Counted from the first letter of the stretch, positions 33,301-45,112 are shown. The stretch: DNA of 64,000 nt from Heligmosomoides polygyrus polygyrus (GCA_947396885.1 OX377203.1:3658001-3722000), one strand, 5' to 3'. Numbers and translations: made by a program. The notes: generated from the letters alone by a model not told the origin.

Positions 33301-36300
33301 CTATCGGCGGCGGACAGCGCTGTAAAAACCCTGAGCGGACTTTTTTCCCGGGAAATGTACACTTTGCGGGTGTACTTTTCGATCATCGATATAATTTTTA
33401 CGGCTCAGCAGCAACTTTTTCTTAAATTTTGCAAGTTTTAAAAGTCCAGGCCGGTAAGGGGTAATTAATCTTGAAAGCTCGTCAGTACCACCCTCGAAAA
33501 CGCCGTGTGAATGCACTTCTTCAAGCACACTATGGAATTTATGGCGTATTCCGAAACGAAGGGGCTGCAAGGAAGACTCTTCGTTGCGGAATACGTCAAA
33601 CATTCTGCAGGGTGTTTGAAGATGTGCATTCCCCTGACGTTTTCGAGGGTGGCGCCGAAGAGCTTCGGGGATATGGTATCCCCTTGCAGAACCCCTCACG
33701 CCTCTCTTCACGTTGACGACGACATCGTTGAGAACGGCGAAATGTTGGTCGTGAATCCACTGTACAGCTCTCGAAGGACCCTGATGTACTGAGTAGGAAC
33801 GCCCTGAGTGAGCAGGGCGTCGATGACCGCTTCAGTCTCGACGGAGTCGAATGCCTTCTTCAGGTCGATGAACGTAAGGCACAGCGGCAGCTTGTACTCT
33901 CGCGACACTTCGATGAGCTTCGTAATGGTGTGTATGTGGTCGATCGTGCTGAATCCTCTCCGAAATCCTGCTTGTTCGCGTGGCTGTCCTTCCTCCAGCG
34001 TTCTGCTGATCCTATTCAGGATGACTCGAGTGAACAGCTTGTAGACTACGGACAGCAGGCAGATCGGGCGATAGTTGCCAATGTCGTGCACGTCTCCCTT
34101 CTTGTACAGCAAGACGGTCTTGCTGGTCTTCCACTGAGATGGAACCTTGCACTCCGACAGGTAACGTGTGAAGAGCCGCGCCAGGGTGTTGATGAGCGCT
34201 GGCGGGAGATTCTTCAGGTGTTCGGGTGTGATCTTGTCGGGACCGGGTGCTGTATGTTTCTTCAGCGACGAGATGGCGTGTCGGATCTCGGAAGGGAGAA
34301 CAGAGGGGACGACGTATCCATCCTGCGGAAGATGGCAGGGAGGCAGATGGACGTGGCTATCGAAGAGAACGGAGTAGAAGTCGTGGATGACCTTCTCCAT
34401 GGTCCTTCTGGAAGAGGTGACGGTTCCGTCAGGACGTCGGAGGGCGGTCATCTTGGTCTTGAAGTTGGCGAAGTTCCGGCGAGCATTGCGGATGCTCAAC
34501 CCTGCCTCTGCAGCTTCAGCCAACACTTCCGCCCTTCTCTGCTTAAGATCCTCCTTTATCGCCGCTCTGCATAGCTTCGCAAGCTCGGACATCAGCTGGT
34601 AGTTGCCTGACGCTCGTGCTGCTCCACGCTGGCGTATCAGCTCGAGAGTTTCCGGAGACAGGCGTCTCTTGGTGGTCTTCAAGCTCTCGGCTCCCTTAGC
34701 ACTATCGCGGAGATGGTGCACGAAGCGGTCGTATTCCTCATCGACGTTGTTCATGACGGCATCTTTCCAAAGGCCGGCAAGAGAGGTGTACATGTCCCAG
34801 TTGATGGTCGTTCTGGGATTCCTCTTCTTGAACTTCGCGGCCTTCTCTCCTTGACGCGAAAAGCGGAACCTCGCGCGAAGAAGGCGGTGGTCCGATCCCG
34901 TGTAGAACTTGGGGACAACGGAAACGTCGGTCAGGCAATACTTGCGGTTGAAGATGATGTGGTCGATCTCGTTGTGGAACCGGCCACCGGGGGATTCCCA
35001 GGTCCATCGTAGAGAGGGAGGCTTCTGGAACTGCGAGTTTCCATGGATGGTCTTGGTCGACATGATAAACTCAGACAGCCTTTCACCTTGCTCGTTCCAC
35101 TCCAAACCGTGTGTTCCGATGTGAAGTTCTTCCTGCGACCTTCGCGGTCCGATCTTGGCGTTCGCCGACGAACACCTTGTAGAAGGTGCGGTCTTCCTTA
35201 TAGAACTTCTCCAGCTCACGTGAAGGCTTCGACGTCTTCATCTTCGTAGTCGGATGTTGGGGCATACGCGACGAATACAGTCAAAGCTGGCACGGAGCCA
35301 CATCGCTTCAGTCGCAGACGTCCAATTCGGCTTGTCAGGGACTGGCACGAATCCACGATGTTCATCGCCAACACCAACGTCACCTACACCTCTGCTGCCG
35401 CATGTTCCGAGGAACAGTTCTTCTCCGGAGTCGTAGACGGCGTGTAGGGGTGGAGCCTTCTGATAACACGGCATTATTATCAATTTTTTGTAACTTTTCT
35501 GTATTTTTCCTGCAAAAACTGAAGGAAACATCACGAGAGCATCTGATGTACTAAGGATCACAGATCGTAACAGTCTATCCCTGCTTTTCAGCCAGAACCG
35601 TCGCCTCCGCTGCCGGCATGCACTCCATCAGCGGCGTCGATGAACGCCTGCTCTTGTTCGAGTGAAGCGGTGCCAGTCGACGTCCCTCGTCCACCTCCGC
35701 CGCTCTGCACCAGCACCAGTCTTGACACCATCGTGGGTTTCGGATGGGTTTTTACGTTGAGGATCTTTGTTGGAAGGTATAAGATGGTGTTCAGGTGAAT
35801 CGTCCGCAGCCGCTGCTCTATCGGCACTCGGCCGGAGTGTCGCGGCGACAGAGTCGAGTGCTGTCCACCTTGCAGTCGAAGAGGAAACGCAGCAATTCGC
35901 TGACGAACTATCAGAAAACGTGGGTTTCCGGGAATCATTGTTACGTCGCGGCGTCGCGATTATCGATCGCCTGCGCCGTCTAATCAATACGCATAGATCC
36001 CATAGCGACGCGCTGCCCGCCCATTGGAGTATACTTTCATGTCAAATGTATACAAATTACGTCTAACTGCGCACTTTTCCGTTCAAATTGGACACTTTTC
36101 GTGTCAAATTGGACACTCTTCTAAACAAGCTTGATGGTCCTGAAATCAAAGTGAACGTTTTGAAATTCGAAACGAGCTTCCTACAGGTTACACACTCCAA
36201 AATGGTTAGAGTAACTTTATGTTCAAGGAAAATTTTATAGAACGTTTTCTTTAGATTTTTTTCAACTTCAGCTGCCCGAATATGTGTAATAATTTTATAA

Positions 36301-39300
36301 AATTTTATTTTTTGAAAAAAAAACTTTGTTTGAAAGCGCAATAATTAAACAGTTTTGTGCATTTAGTGCAATGAAAGACGAGATGGCGCCGTGCACTTGA
36401 AATGCTCGTAGCGATTTTTGTTTGATTAATAGAGTAAATGCTGCTTACATGAAGCATAAGAGTGAGGATAAGTGTGCTCCCTACAATGGTTTTTTGTTGT
36501 ATTTTGTTTACAGGTGTGAAACTCCTGCCAAACAGAAGTTTTGCTATCAATCGAGTAAAAATCGCGGCGTCTTGAACGAGAGCATGGCGCAATCTCTTCT
36601 TTTAGAACCGTGAAATCGCTGCCTTTCTGCTCTTTAGAACAAGCTTTAGACCATTATTTTTTCCTCAAAAAAATTAGAATTGTACAAAATATTTGATAAT
36701 GTGAACACAAAATGGGTGGTGAATTAGAATTTCAAAGAAAGTTATATGAAATTTTTCCTTTTTTCCTTGATCCAGAAATTATTCTAACCTTTTTGGAGTC
36801 TCTAGTGTAACGTTTTGGAAAATGTTTAGTTTGAGTTCAGAAACATTGGAGTTGTCTGATGTGAGAATAAAATAAGGATAAAGGACGGCGTTGTTCAATC
36901 CCCTTCAAGATGCGCCACGCATTCTACTTCTACGGGATGTCGGGGAGGCGATTTGAATGCGTATTTGGCCATACAATGACTTGCGGTGGCTAGCCGATGA
37001 ACAAGTCAGTGCTTTATCCTTCCCATACGAGTCTGGTACCAATTCACCGACCACGGAGGGATGGAAGGCTTGGTTGGCCTGGGCGGGAAATCCGAACCAG
37101 GAACCTGGTATCGGGTGCACGCGACAATCGCGCCTCCTCCGACTGTGCTACACGCGCCTTGCGAATGGTATATAACAATTATTGCTCCTAAAGCGGGTCA
37201 GATAAGCCAGGAATTATTTACGCCAAACTTGGGTAATTAAACCAAAAAAATTATTGATCACAAAAATGTCGCGATATTATTTTCTCTCAAAAAATCTTTT
37301 TTCTTCTGATCTCTCATCTTTTTTTTGTTTTTTTTCTCGAAAAAAATTAATTAGATAAAAAATATCAAACAATGTGTACGCTTATTGGGTAGACGAGTTA
37401 AAACTTCAAGGAAAGAATACCAGAATTCCTAAAAGAATACTAAAATTCACACAAAAATTTTCCTTGGACAAAAAAAATTATTCTAACCGATTGGGGAGTC
37501 TCTCGTTCAATGTAGAAAAAGCTGATTTTGACTGGAAGGGTAGGCTTTGATTTCAAAATCTTCGCCTAGCTTAGAAGGATGTCTAGTTTGACGTGAAAAT
37601 TGTATAGTGCGTATAGGGTTGTTGTATAATTAATGTCGTTTTTTTCTTCTGCCAAGATCCGAGCGTCATTAACAAAAACAAAGAAAAATTAAAAATTAGA
37701 TTGAAAATGGGCAATCAAAGAGAGCATTATCGACATATTTTATTGTTGGTGTATGTTGGTTGGATGGTAAAATATTTGATTTCGATCAAGGTGCTCAACA
37801 TGAGTTGCATCAGTTCTTCGCTTCTAAAGACCAGGGCTTCTTCGAACGTGGAGTTTTTCAACATATCGAAAGATGGAAAAAGGTCGTGCAGCAGCATGGG
37901 CAATATATCGTTGATTAACGTTTCTTGTTACTATAAATAAATTTACTTTGAAAAATATTTTAAAAAACATTAGTTATGCGAACAGTCCAAGACATCGAGT
38001 GCACGCCTCCTGAAGAAGTAGAGTGTACGGCGCATTCCGAGGCTATCGATCCACGCCGACTGCCCATAGCCGATAGATTGACCGCTGGCAGATCATCGTC
38101 GAACGACGACGTGAATGGGACGTTCCTCGGAGATGTGGTGCAAGGAAGTTGCCCCGAACGCTAGGGAGACAAGGCGATGAGGTTCCTGGGAGAGAGATGT
38201 GATTAGCGTTGACATCTGATGGACGTATAGTCACTAGAAGGGGCTCCAGAAGTCTGAGATTGGGTGCGCCGTCAACAGAAGGGGAGGGTACGGTAGTCAA
38301 CTGATCTATTGATTTGACCGCCTATCGATAACGGCAACGGCCGGTCTGCCATCGCGCACCGCCGAACGCCAGCTCCATGCGGATGTTCAGTCCTTCCGAA
38401 GATTCTGTGAGTTTTTTAACGGAATCTGATGATTTTCTCGTCTTCTTTCGTCGTACGTGGACCACGCATTCGTCTACTTCCACTTCTTTTTTAGAAGTTA
38501 GCCTTTGTTCCCACGTCGAATTGACCGATTCTAAACAAACTTTGAACATGACCTGTTCTGAATCCAAAGTGAACGTTTTTCGGATCAAAGCAAGTTTTTA
38601 GAGGCTAAACTACAGTCTCTCCAAGGCGTTTACAATAATCTTTCGTTCGAGGGAGATTTGAAATAACTCTCTTTGAAATATTTTATTTCAGCTGTCGGAT
38701 TGAGTGAAATAGTTTTACAATTTTTTATTTTTCAAAAAAAATAATAAATTGAGTTTTTTGTTAGAGCGCAACAAGGAAGCAGTCATTTAGTGCATTAAAC
38801 AGGAGATCGCGCCATGCATTCGAAAGCTCGTGGCAACTCCTATCTGATTGGTAGTGTTCTGCTTAGATGAAAGCACCAAAGTGAGAAGGATATGTATGTT
38901 CTTTCCAATTGTTTCTGTTGTATCGTTTGCAGGTGTGGAACTCCATGCAAACAGAAATTTTGCTGCCAATCGAATAAAAATCGCGACGTCTCGGGTGAGG
39001 GCATGGCGCATCCTCTTCTTTTAGAACCGTGAAATTGCCGCCTTTCTGCTCTTTAAAACAAGCTTTATACCATTATTTTTTCCTCAAAAAATGAGAATTT
39101 TATAAAATTTCACACGATGTTCACTTATTGGGTAAGTGAATTAAGACTTCGGAGAAGGTTATACTAAAATTTTCCTTCAACAACAGCGTAGGTCCATGCA
39201 AACAGAATTTTTGGTTGTAATAGGATTTTTGTTGCGATCAAAACTTTTGCGCCCGGCGGGACTCGAACCCGCACCTTCTGCTTTCCGGGATCTATCCTAG

Positions 39301-42118
39301 TCCGGGGTGGGGGCACATAACTAAAAAGCATGTAATAAATCGACTTGAGCCTTGTCGACCAGCTCCTGCAGAAGAAGATAGGACCCAAACGAAACAAAAA
39401 ATAAAATAAAATCGCCGCGGTTTTACAACCGTCTCGGCGGGCAAAGAGCAACGCAATTGAGGCTTGCCGCGTGCTAACACCGCCTGACATGTTATAACCA
39501 CGGTCTAACATGGTGAGGAGGGCGCATAAAGCCGCATGCCGCATGCTGACAGCCGCCTGACATGTTATAACCAGGATTTAACATGGTGAGGAGGGCACAT
39601 AACTTTGCCTGCTTACAATTGCGACGAAAGCAATTGTATTTTTTTCGTTTTTTCTTCGTGAATTTGTCTAGTTTAGATCCTATTTTGTTCTGCAGAGGCC
39701 GCTCGGTAAGGTCTCAAGTCGATTTATTACATACTTTTTAGTTATGTGCCCCCCCCCGCGCAACAATGCTGTAGAGTTTTTGGGATAATTCAAAGGAAAG
39801 TGACCGTGGTGCAAACTTTTCTTCTAATTGGCCCTCCCGCACTGTAAAAGAATACTTAAACCGTTATTATTTTAATAAAAAATGAAGTTTTTATAAAGTT
39901 TCATACAATGTCGGGCTACCTGAAGTAAAAATCTCAAAAAATATACGAATTTTTAGGAGAAATTCTTCTAACCTTTTTTGGAGCCTGTTTGGAGTCTAGT
40001 TTGTGTGGAATGTGGAAAGAGATCGTTTTTATTTGAATGATAGTTTGATTTCAAAAGCGCTAGGATTGTTTAGAAGTGTGTCCAATTTGATCTTAAAAGT
40101 GTCCATTTGATTGGGAAAGTGCCTAATTTGACGTAAATTGTATAAATCTCGCGCTATAGGCAACTACACTGGGGAGGCGATACTCATTTTGAGTAAGAAA
40201 GAAATAGAAAAATCGCTCTACGGGGGTGTGTCAGCTCTCAGGAGATTTCTGGGTACATATCGGGGATTTGCCCAGTGTGGTTGAGTCACGTCCCGAACTA
40301 GGACTAGTTAAAAGAAGGGTCAAGAGTACGTGAAGTGATTGTTGGCGTTGATTGGCTGCCTCCCTTCCCATCGCGCCCACTGCACCCGACTGGGCAAAAG
40401 CCCGATATGTAGCGATTTCTGCTAGTGTAGTATCTGGTTCATTTCGTCTCTTTTTCCTCAGGACCCGTCTGAGAACTCCGTGAGTTTTCCGCCTTTAATC
40501 AATGTCGTTGTTTCAGACCAGGCACGTCCGTTTCATTGCCGCCATCTGCTCGACAGACACCAATGCGATTCGGCGATGACGATCCTCATAGGTACGTTGG
40601 TCTTTCCTCTTCTTCTTCTTCTTTGGTTCTAGTCGCTAATGTGGCCTACATGAGGGTTAAGTGCGAGCGTCATTGGTGCACCCCTCCCATGTAGGGCACA
40701 CTAACGATAAGCACCCGTTCACTACTCATCGATGTCCAATACACCATCGTCGAGATGCCGTTTGAAGGAGCTCTCTCGGTTCATCCGATTCCCATTCGTC
40801 AGTGGCTCGAAGCGAAGACTATTCTCAGGACTATGTGGCCGAGGAGGATGAGACGGTCATTTGTGAGTTTTGCAGCTGAAGATTTCTTTCTTTCATTCTT
40901 CTTGCTCCTAATTGTTGTGTACATAGGCCTAGGCCCCGTTTATACTCCTCATATTGATCGAGCGAGGCGATCGGTAACGCTCGGCGTTAGAAGTATAAAT
41001 GGGCCCTACATTCGCGACGAAACTTCCAAGCGACATGTGCCAAAATGGTCGAGTTATTCGTGCAGTCTGGTTCGGTTCTTGGGACCCATCACTAGGCTTC
41101 GCCCACTTCACTCGATGGAGTAGCTTTACATGTATGATCGCAGCGTTATTTTCATTCAATTCTCCTCATATGCGACGAGTAAAGCGCGTGGAGCGCAGTC
41201 GGAGGAGGCGCCGCCTGTCGCCTGCACCTGATACAGGGTTCCTGGTTCGGATTTCTCGCCCAGGCCAACCAAGCCTTCCATCCCTCCGGGGTCGGTGAAT
41301 TGGTACCAGGCTTATCTGGGAAGGATAAAGCGCTGGCTCGTTCATCGGCTGGCCACCGCATGTCATTGTATGGCCAAATACGCATTCAAGTCGCCTCCAC
41401 GACATCCCGTAGAAGTAGAATACGTGGCGGATCCCAAAAAGGGATTGATTAACGCCGTCCTTTATCCTTTTATCCTTTATGCGACGAGAGCATGAAAAGT
41501 AAAATAAAAAATTTGTCTCCGGCGCGAAAATTGTCTCCTCCCAACTCGCTCTTGTTGCTCCAGCCACTCTTGTCGCCTGTTCATACTTTCGGCGCGCTGC
41601 TGTCGCTCGTGTCGCTGCGCGCGCGTCGCTCACGTCGCCCTTGTCGCTGCTGTCGCAGGCTCTAACGAACACTGCGTCACCCGGAATGACGTTGGACAAA
41701 ATTATCCTTCTCGTCGCTCGCGTTACGGACTAGGGACAGGCCATCTCTGCACACAACTCTAACAACGGGCTTTAATGTTGTACCCCTGTGGCTGATTTGA
41801 CTTTCGAGCGACGTCTTCCAGTGCGACAGGCGTTCGTTAATACCGCGCCGTGCCAGAGCCCTGCCCCTCCCCCGGTACCTTCCCCCTGAGAACCCCTTAG
41901 GAAAAGTGAGGTTAAGTGAAGAGGTGTCACCGATGTTTATTTTTTAGGATTTCCATTGAACTTTTCGCGTGATATTTAATGAATGTTCAGACCAATATAC
42001 GGGACCGGAGTCGACGGCTCCTCCGTCAACGACGACGCTTTCATCGATGCCGGTGAACTTCAATCCTTATCTCACGTATCGTGAGTCCAGGGAGGACGAG
42101 GCGATGGAGTGCGACTGA
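30341..42118 (+). CDS. Unknown protein, six exons
   Basis: I do not recognise this protein. Exons 30341-30454, 35592-35732, 35795-35919, 40517-40591, 40768-40862 and 41991-42118 join in phase with GT-AG introns; the second intron is 62 bases, the others are 1-5 kb or 176 bases. From the first in-frame ATG (MRIGDLKRAVEDVILRP) the product is about 225 residues. It is Pro/Ser-rich in exon 2, basic in exon 3 (QSKRKRSNSL), acidic in exon 5 (EDYSQDYVAEEDETV) and ends NFNPYLTYRESREDEAMECD. Upstream of the ATG the frame stays open to about 30080, with poly-Gln, poly-Ser and poly-His runs, after an acceptor-like TGTTGCAG, so the protein may start earlier. Exon 5 could also start at 40771. Composition suggests an intrinsically disordered regulatory protein; that is inference. 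Confidence 0.65.
30545..31548. mobile_element. Cluster of four family M MITEs
   Basis: Copies at 30545-30755, 30832-31029, 31045-31254 and 31343-31548. Each begins GGTAC.AGTCG.TAATGTGG and ends with the complement (CCACATTAACGACCAGTACC in the best cases). A 5' half-copy lies at 31730-31860. All lie in the first intron of the six-exon gene. The interiors repeat CGCCAGCCAATCA, and GATTGGTC in inverse. Only 15 bases separate copies 2 and 3. Confidence 0.85.
31630..32730. repeat. Degenerate array with a ~121-base period
   Basis: TTAATTTTGCGCGGA (one copy TTAATTCTGCGCGG) occurs at about 31637, 31876, 31998, 32117, 32344 and 32711. Gaps are near one, two or three times 121 bases. Each is preceded by a GGC/CGGC.A(A)T word and followed by GGAC/GACGA words. 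The units between are strongly diverged. Confidence 0.55.
32911..33325 (+). other. Possible coding fragments, uncertain
   Basis: After an acceptor-like GTTTGCTCAG, one frame runs 32912-33110 with codon use and composition unlike the repeats around it, ending in RKRRVGNEKKRLS. A second frame (about 33180-33325) encodes a Ser/Arg-rich stretch ending YRRRTAL. The two are in different frames and neither joins in phase to the neighbouring gene. They may be pseudogene pieces. Confidence 0.25.
33490..33662. repeat. Imperfect hairpin made of RTE sequence
   Basis: ACCCTCGAAAACGCCGTGTG (from 33491) reads as an inverted, diverged copy of the segment ending TGACGTTTTCGAGGGT at about 33654. About 73 bases on each side pair, with roughly 20 central bases unpaired. 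The right arm belongs to the RTE copy; the left arm is a second, inverted piece of the same region. Confidence 0.7.
33640..35470 (-). pseudogene. RTE-type non-LTR retrotransposon, broken
   Basis: The main open frame (35219 to 33708) has the end of an apurinic-type endonuclease, with NEIDHIIFN and GSDHRLL, then the reverse transcriptase: TAPGPDKITPEHL, NYRPICLLSVVYKLF, QAGFRRGFSTIDHI and motif A FIDLKKAFD with its catalytic Asp. It breaks just after motif A; the YADD-type motif C and the 3' half are absent. Upstream (35470-35220) the endonuclease N-terminal part continues in other frames. The catalytic GDFN motif is destroyed by a small deletion at about 35168 (reads VFVGE, then frame change). 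It resembles the RTE family abundant in hookworm genomes. It lies in the first intron of the six-exon gene, opposite strand, 120 bases before exon 2. Confidence 0.88.
36060..36850. repeat. Interspersed repeat, family A
   Basis: Left end TTCCGTTCAAATTGGACACT and GTGTCAAATTGGACACTC. The interior includes GATGGCGCCGTGCACTTG, AAGTTTTGCTATCAATCGAG and GAGCATGGCGCAATCTCTTC. The right end has AACCTTTTTGGAGTCTCTAG. About 790 bases in the third intron of the six-exon gene. No coding sequence. Confidence 0.65.
36872..37163 (-). mobile_element. tRNA-derived SINE
   Basis: Reverse orientation: AAGGATAAAGGACGGCG tail at the left, GATGCGCCACGCATTCTAC, the body with CCAATTCACCGACC, and the promoter half ending CTCCGACTGTGCTACACGCG. 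Near full length, in an intron. Confidence 0.8.
37222..37620 (-). repeat. SL1-like exon (20 of 22) plus family A half
   Basis: 37222-37243 carries GGTTTAATTACCCAAGTTTG on the minus strand, with the last two bases of the SL1 exon changed. The rest to 37620 has the family A right end: TTCACTTATT-like and CTAACCGATTGGGGAGTCTC words, ending GTCTAGTTTGACGTGAAAAT. Confidence 0.5.
37980..38400. repeat. Interspersed repeat E, copy 1
   Basis: An inverted copy lies at 51180-51610. Shared segments include GCACTCTACTTC/GAAGTAGAGTG, GATCTGCCAGCG, CCTAGCGTTCGG and GCGCGATGGCAGACCGGCCG. About 420 bases, non-coding, in the third intron of the six-exon gene. Confidence 0.75.
38490..39190. repeat. Interspersed repeat, family A
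   Basis: Contains CACGTCGAATTGACCGATTC, AGGAGATCGCGCCATGCATT, ATTTTGCTGCCAATCGAATA and AGGGCATGGCGCATCCTCTT. A second family A right half follows at 39830-40145, after the family B insertion. Confidence 0.6.
39246..39760. mobile_element. Family B element inserted in a tRNA-like element
   Basis: 39246-39284 is the 3' half of a minus-strand tRNA-like element (T-arm GCGGGTTCGAGTCCCGC, acceptor GGGCGC). It stops where the family B end GGATCTATCCTAGTCC begins (about 39286). The B element continues to the G/C run near 39760 and lacks its right terminal repeat, so part of the insertion is lost. Confidence 0.7.
40621..41015. mobile_element. Short family M copy and a small hairpin MITE
   Basis: 40623-40708 is an 86-base family M derivative whose ends (GGTTCTAGTCGCTAATGTGG and the complementary ATGTAGGGCACACTAACG) remain while the interior is deleted. 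Exon 5 of the six-exon gene follows at 40768-40862. 40932-41010 is a different hairpin with ends GGCCCCGTTTATACT and AGTATAAATGGGCCC; related ends occur at 15215, 46354-46414 and 48090. Confidence 0.6.
41180..41477 (+). mobile_element. Full-length SINE with 11-base target duplication
   Basis: 298 bases bounded by TATGCGACGAG on both sides (41069+100 = 41169-41179 left, 41478-41488 right). A-box GGAGCGCAGTCGG, degenerate B-box GGTTCGGATTTCTC, a body as in the other copies, tail GCGTGGCGG.TCCC-type then GTCCTTTATCCTTTTATCC. One of the two best-bounded copies in the window. It sits in the last intron of the six-exon gene. Confidence 0.9.
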
Positions 42119-42376
42119 GACGGGTGGATCAGAGCTTCTTTGGTGAGTGGCTACTCTATTTAACACCAATTATATTCTGACACTGCTTACAAAACCTGGC
42201 GAAGAATTGTTCCTGGGCGAAAATTTTGCACATTTTGAGATATTTCTGAACGATATTCGAATTCTGGTTAGAAAAAGGTCGGTGTTTTCGAGGTAGTTTC
42301 ATATCATCGATGTGTGAAACCTTAAAATCTCGAATCCGTAGGCAGTTGAATGCAGAATCCCGAACCGGGCCAACCG
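42119..42376. other. 3' region of the six-exon gene
   Basis: Follows the TGA at 42116-42118. A GTGAGT at about 42141 might be an untranslated-region splice site or chance. No clean AATAAA was found close by. The rest has no recognisable feature. Confidence 0.35.
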
Positions 42377-42869
42377 GGATCTAGTCCGGGGGGCCACATA
42401 ACTAAAGAGTATGTAAAAAATCGACATGGGACTTACCGAGCGACTACTACAAAGCACGATAGAACCTAAACCAGAAAAATTCACGAGCAAACAAAAAACG
42501 AAAAAATAAATGTTTTCGCCGCGGTTGTAGTCGGGTGAAGTTACGTGCCCTCCTCACCATGTTAGATCCTGGTTATAACATGTCAGGCGGCGGTCAACAC
42601 GCGCTAGATGGCGTTATGCGCCCTCCTCACCATGTTATATCCTGGTTCTAACATGTCAAGCGGTGGTCAGCACGCGGCTCGACTCCATTGCGTCGCTCTT
42701 TGCCCGCCGATACGGTTGTCAAACCGCGGCAATTTTATTTTTTTCTTTATCCTTTCGTTTTTTCCCTTGTTTTAGGTTCTATCGTGCTCCGTAGGAGTCG
42801 CTCGGTAAGTTCCAAGTCGATTCTTTATATACTTTTTAGTTACGTGGCCCTCCGGACTAGGATAGATCC
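42377..42869. mobile_element. Family B element
   Basis: Left end GGATCTAGTCCGG (a short internal deletion against GGATCTATCCTAGTCC) and right end CGGACTAGGATAGATCC. CACATAACTAAAGAGTA and TACTTTTTAGTTACGTG lie inside. The interior has two tandem GTTAGATCCTGGTTATAACA-type units. Confidence 0.75.
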
Positions 42870-43496
42870 CTATTTTCGGATCAGGGTTTTCTAATGTATG
42901 GCGGATACCCCACCACATACCAGGCCAGTGATAACCCCAACGGTTATGCTATATTTTGTTATCAGTAATTATCATCCGGACGCCAGTCGAATGGTCTGAC
43001 TAGTGGTTAGACTTCGACTCAGAAATCGATTGGTATTGATTTTCCCATCGAGCTGCTGAGAAGAATGTGCACCAGTAATCGTACTAGATGGCTTCCCTTC
43101 GATTGCGGACTTCTGAGAAAATAGATAATATCGATTGGACCGATCAATGCAGCTTACTTCTCCACAATTTTGTTCTCCCTGTGAACCGCTTTATCCCCAC
43201 CAAAAAGAACAATATCGATCAATATTGATTGGTGATCGATACTGCTTGCTTGTGTTGAACACTGATTTCCACTTCAAACAGCTAGTTCTATGCAACATCG
43301 GCAATATCCATCGATATGGCTGAAGGGATCGATGAAGTTTGTTTGTTGAGAAGAGCTTGTTTGCAGGCTGTTGATCAGTTTTGAAGAGAAATCGATATAG
43401 TCGATCCCTCTGAGTTGGTCAGTCAATACTGTCGATTAATAGTAAACTCTGTCCCCCGGTAATGCATCATATTTGTGCATTACCACTCCAAACTGC

Positions 43497-43988
43497 GGAT
43501 CTATCCTAGACCGGGGGGGGGGGGGCACATAACTAAAAGGTAGGTAACAAAATGAACTGAGACTTACCGTGCGGCTCCTTAGAGAATGAGTTGGAACCGA
43601 AAAGAAACCAAAAACAAACAACAAACAACATCGCCGAGGTTTACAACCGACTCGGCGGGCAAAGAGCGACGGAGCGGAGGCATGCCGCGTGCTGACCGCC
43701 GGCTGACATGTCATAACCGGGATCTAACATGGTGAATAGGGCGCATAAAGCCGCATGCCGCGTGCTGATCGCCGCCTGACATGTTATAATCAGGATCCTA
43801 CATGGTGAGAAGGGCACACAACTTTGCCGGCTTACAACCGCAACAAATGTAATTTTTCGTTTTTTTCTTTGTGACTTTTTTGTTTGGGGTCCTATGTTGT
43901 TGTGTAGGAGCCGCTCGCTAAGTCTGAAGTGGATTTGTTGCATATAATACTTTTTAGGTATGTGGTCTCCCGGGCTAGGATAGATCCC
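43497..43988. mobile_element. Family B element with 8-base target duplication
   Basis: Left GGATCTATCCTAGACC followed by G12. Right GGGCTAGGATAGATCC. Flanks CAAACTGC (43489-43496) and CAAACCGC (43989-43996) differ by one base. It is inserted in the ATCGATATTGATTGG array. Confidence 0.8.
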
Positions 43989-44943
43989 CAAACCGCATCT
44001 CTCCGTAAAAATCGATCGATATTGATTGGCCGATCGGTGCCCCAGTTGCTCTGTTCACAAATCATTGGAAATTTTTCGAGAAAGATCGATCTAGTTTGGC
44101 CAATCGATACACGCTCTGGTCGTAAGTCATAGATTCCCACTCCAAGCTGCATTTCATACGTTGCTTGCTATGGAACCGGCCATAGTATTCGTGGAGATTC
44201 AACCCAAAGCGCATTTCTCAGTAAAAATCTGTCATATTGATCGATATTGATTGGTCGTTCTTTGCTCGTTGCTTGCCACGAAGTCCATCTGTCGGTCATC
44301 GTATTCGTGCGTTACCCACTTCAAACGGTTAATCCTCAGTAAGAATCAATGACGCTTACGTTACTTGTTGTGAGAGCCAACGAGTCGCAGTTAATTTCGC
44401 GCGGACGCGCGGACAGACTGTGGGACTAACTCGTTTAAATATGTTGAGATACAAAAGGTCCAACATCGATATTGACTGACCGGACGATGCTAGTTGCTCG
44501 GTACAAGGTCCCCAACCGACCATTATATTCGCATTTTCCACTTGTCAGCCCTTCGGATTTGGACTGCAGTCAAGCGTATTGATTAGTATTGATTGGTAAT
44601 CGATGCTGTTTGATTGTCTTGAACTGCTAGTTCCATTTAACTCGTTCATTTTTGTGATTCCCACTTATTCCCTCTGAACCGCTTTATCCCTACAAACGTT
44701 AGCAATATCAATCAATATTGATTGGCGATCGATACTGTTTGTCTGTGTTGAACTCTGATTCCCACTTCAAACAGGCACTTCTGTGCAATTTCTGCAGTAT
44801 CCGTTGATATTTATGGTCCGATCGGTGCTGTTTATCGGCCGCTAAGCTTGCTCAAAATTCATTGATCAGTTTTGAAGAGAAACCGATAGTGTCGATCGAT
44901 TTATGTTGGCCAATGAGGCTGAAGAGTAAAATTTAAAGAAATG

Positions 44944-45112
44944 TGCTTGTCGTTAATGTGGCCTACGTCGGACTGGGAGGACTATGCACGATGCCAGTTA
45001 GACAGCATCGAGTGGCCTCCCCTTTGAGGAAGCGTTCGTCGTCGGTGCGCTGGTTGGTTTTGGTTTGCCGACGCGCTTCTCCCCACATGTAGGCCACATT
45101 CGCGACCAGTAG
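44944..45112. mobile_element. MITE, family M
   Basis: TTGTCGTTAATGTGGCCTAC at the left and GTAGGCCACATTCGCGACCA at the right. Interior about 110 bases, shorter than the typical copy. Confidence 0.75.
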
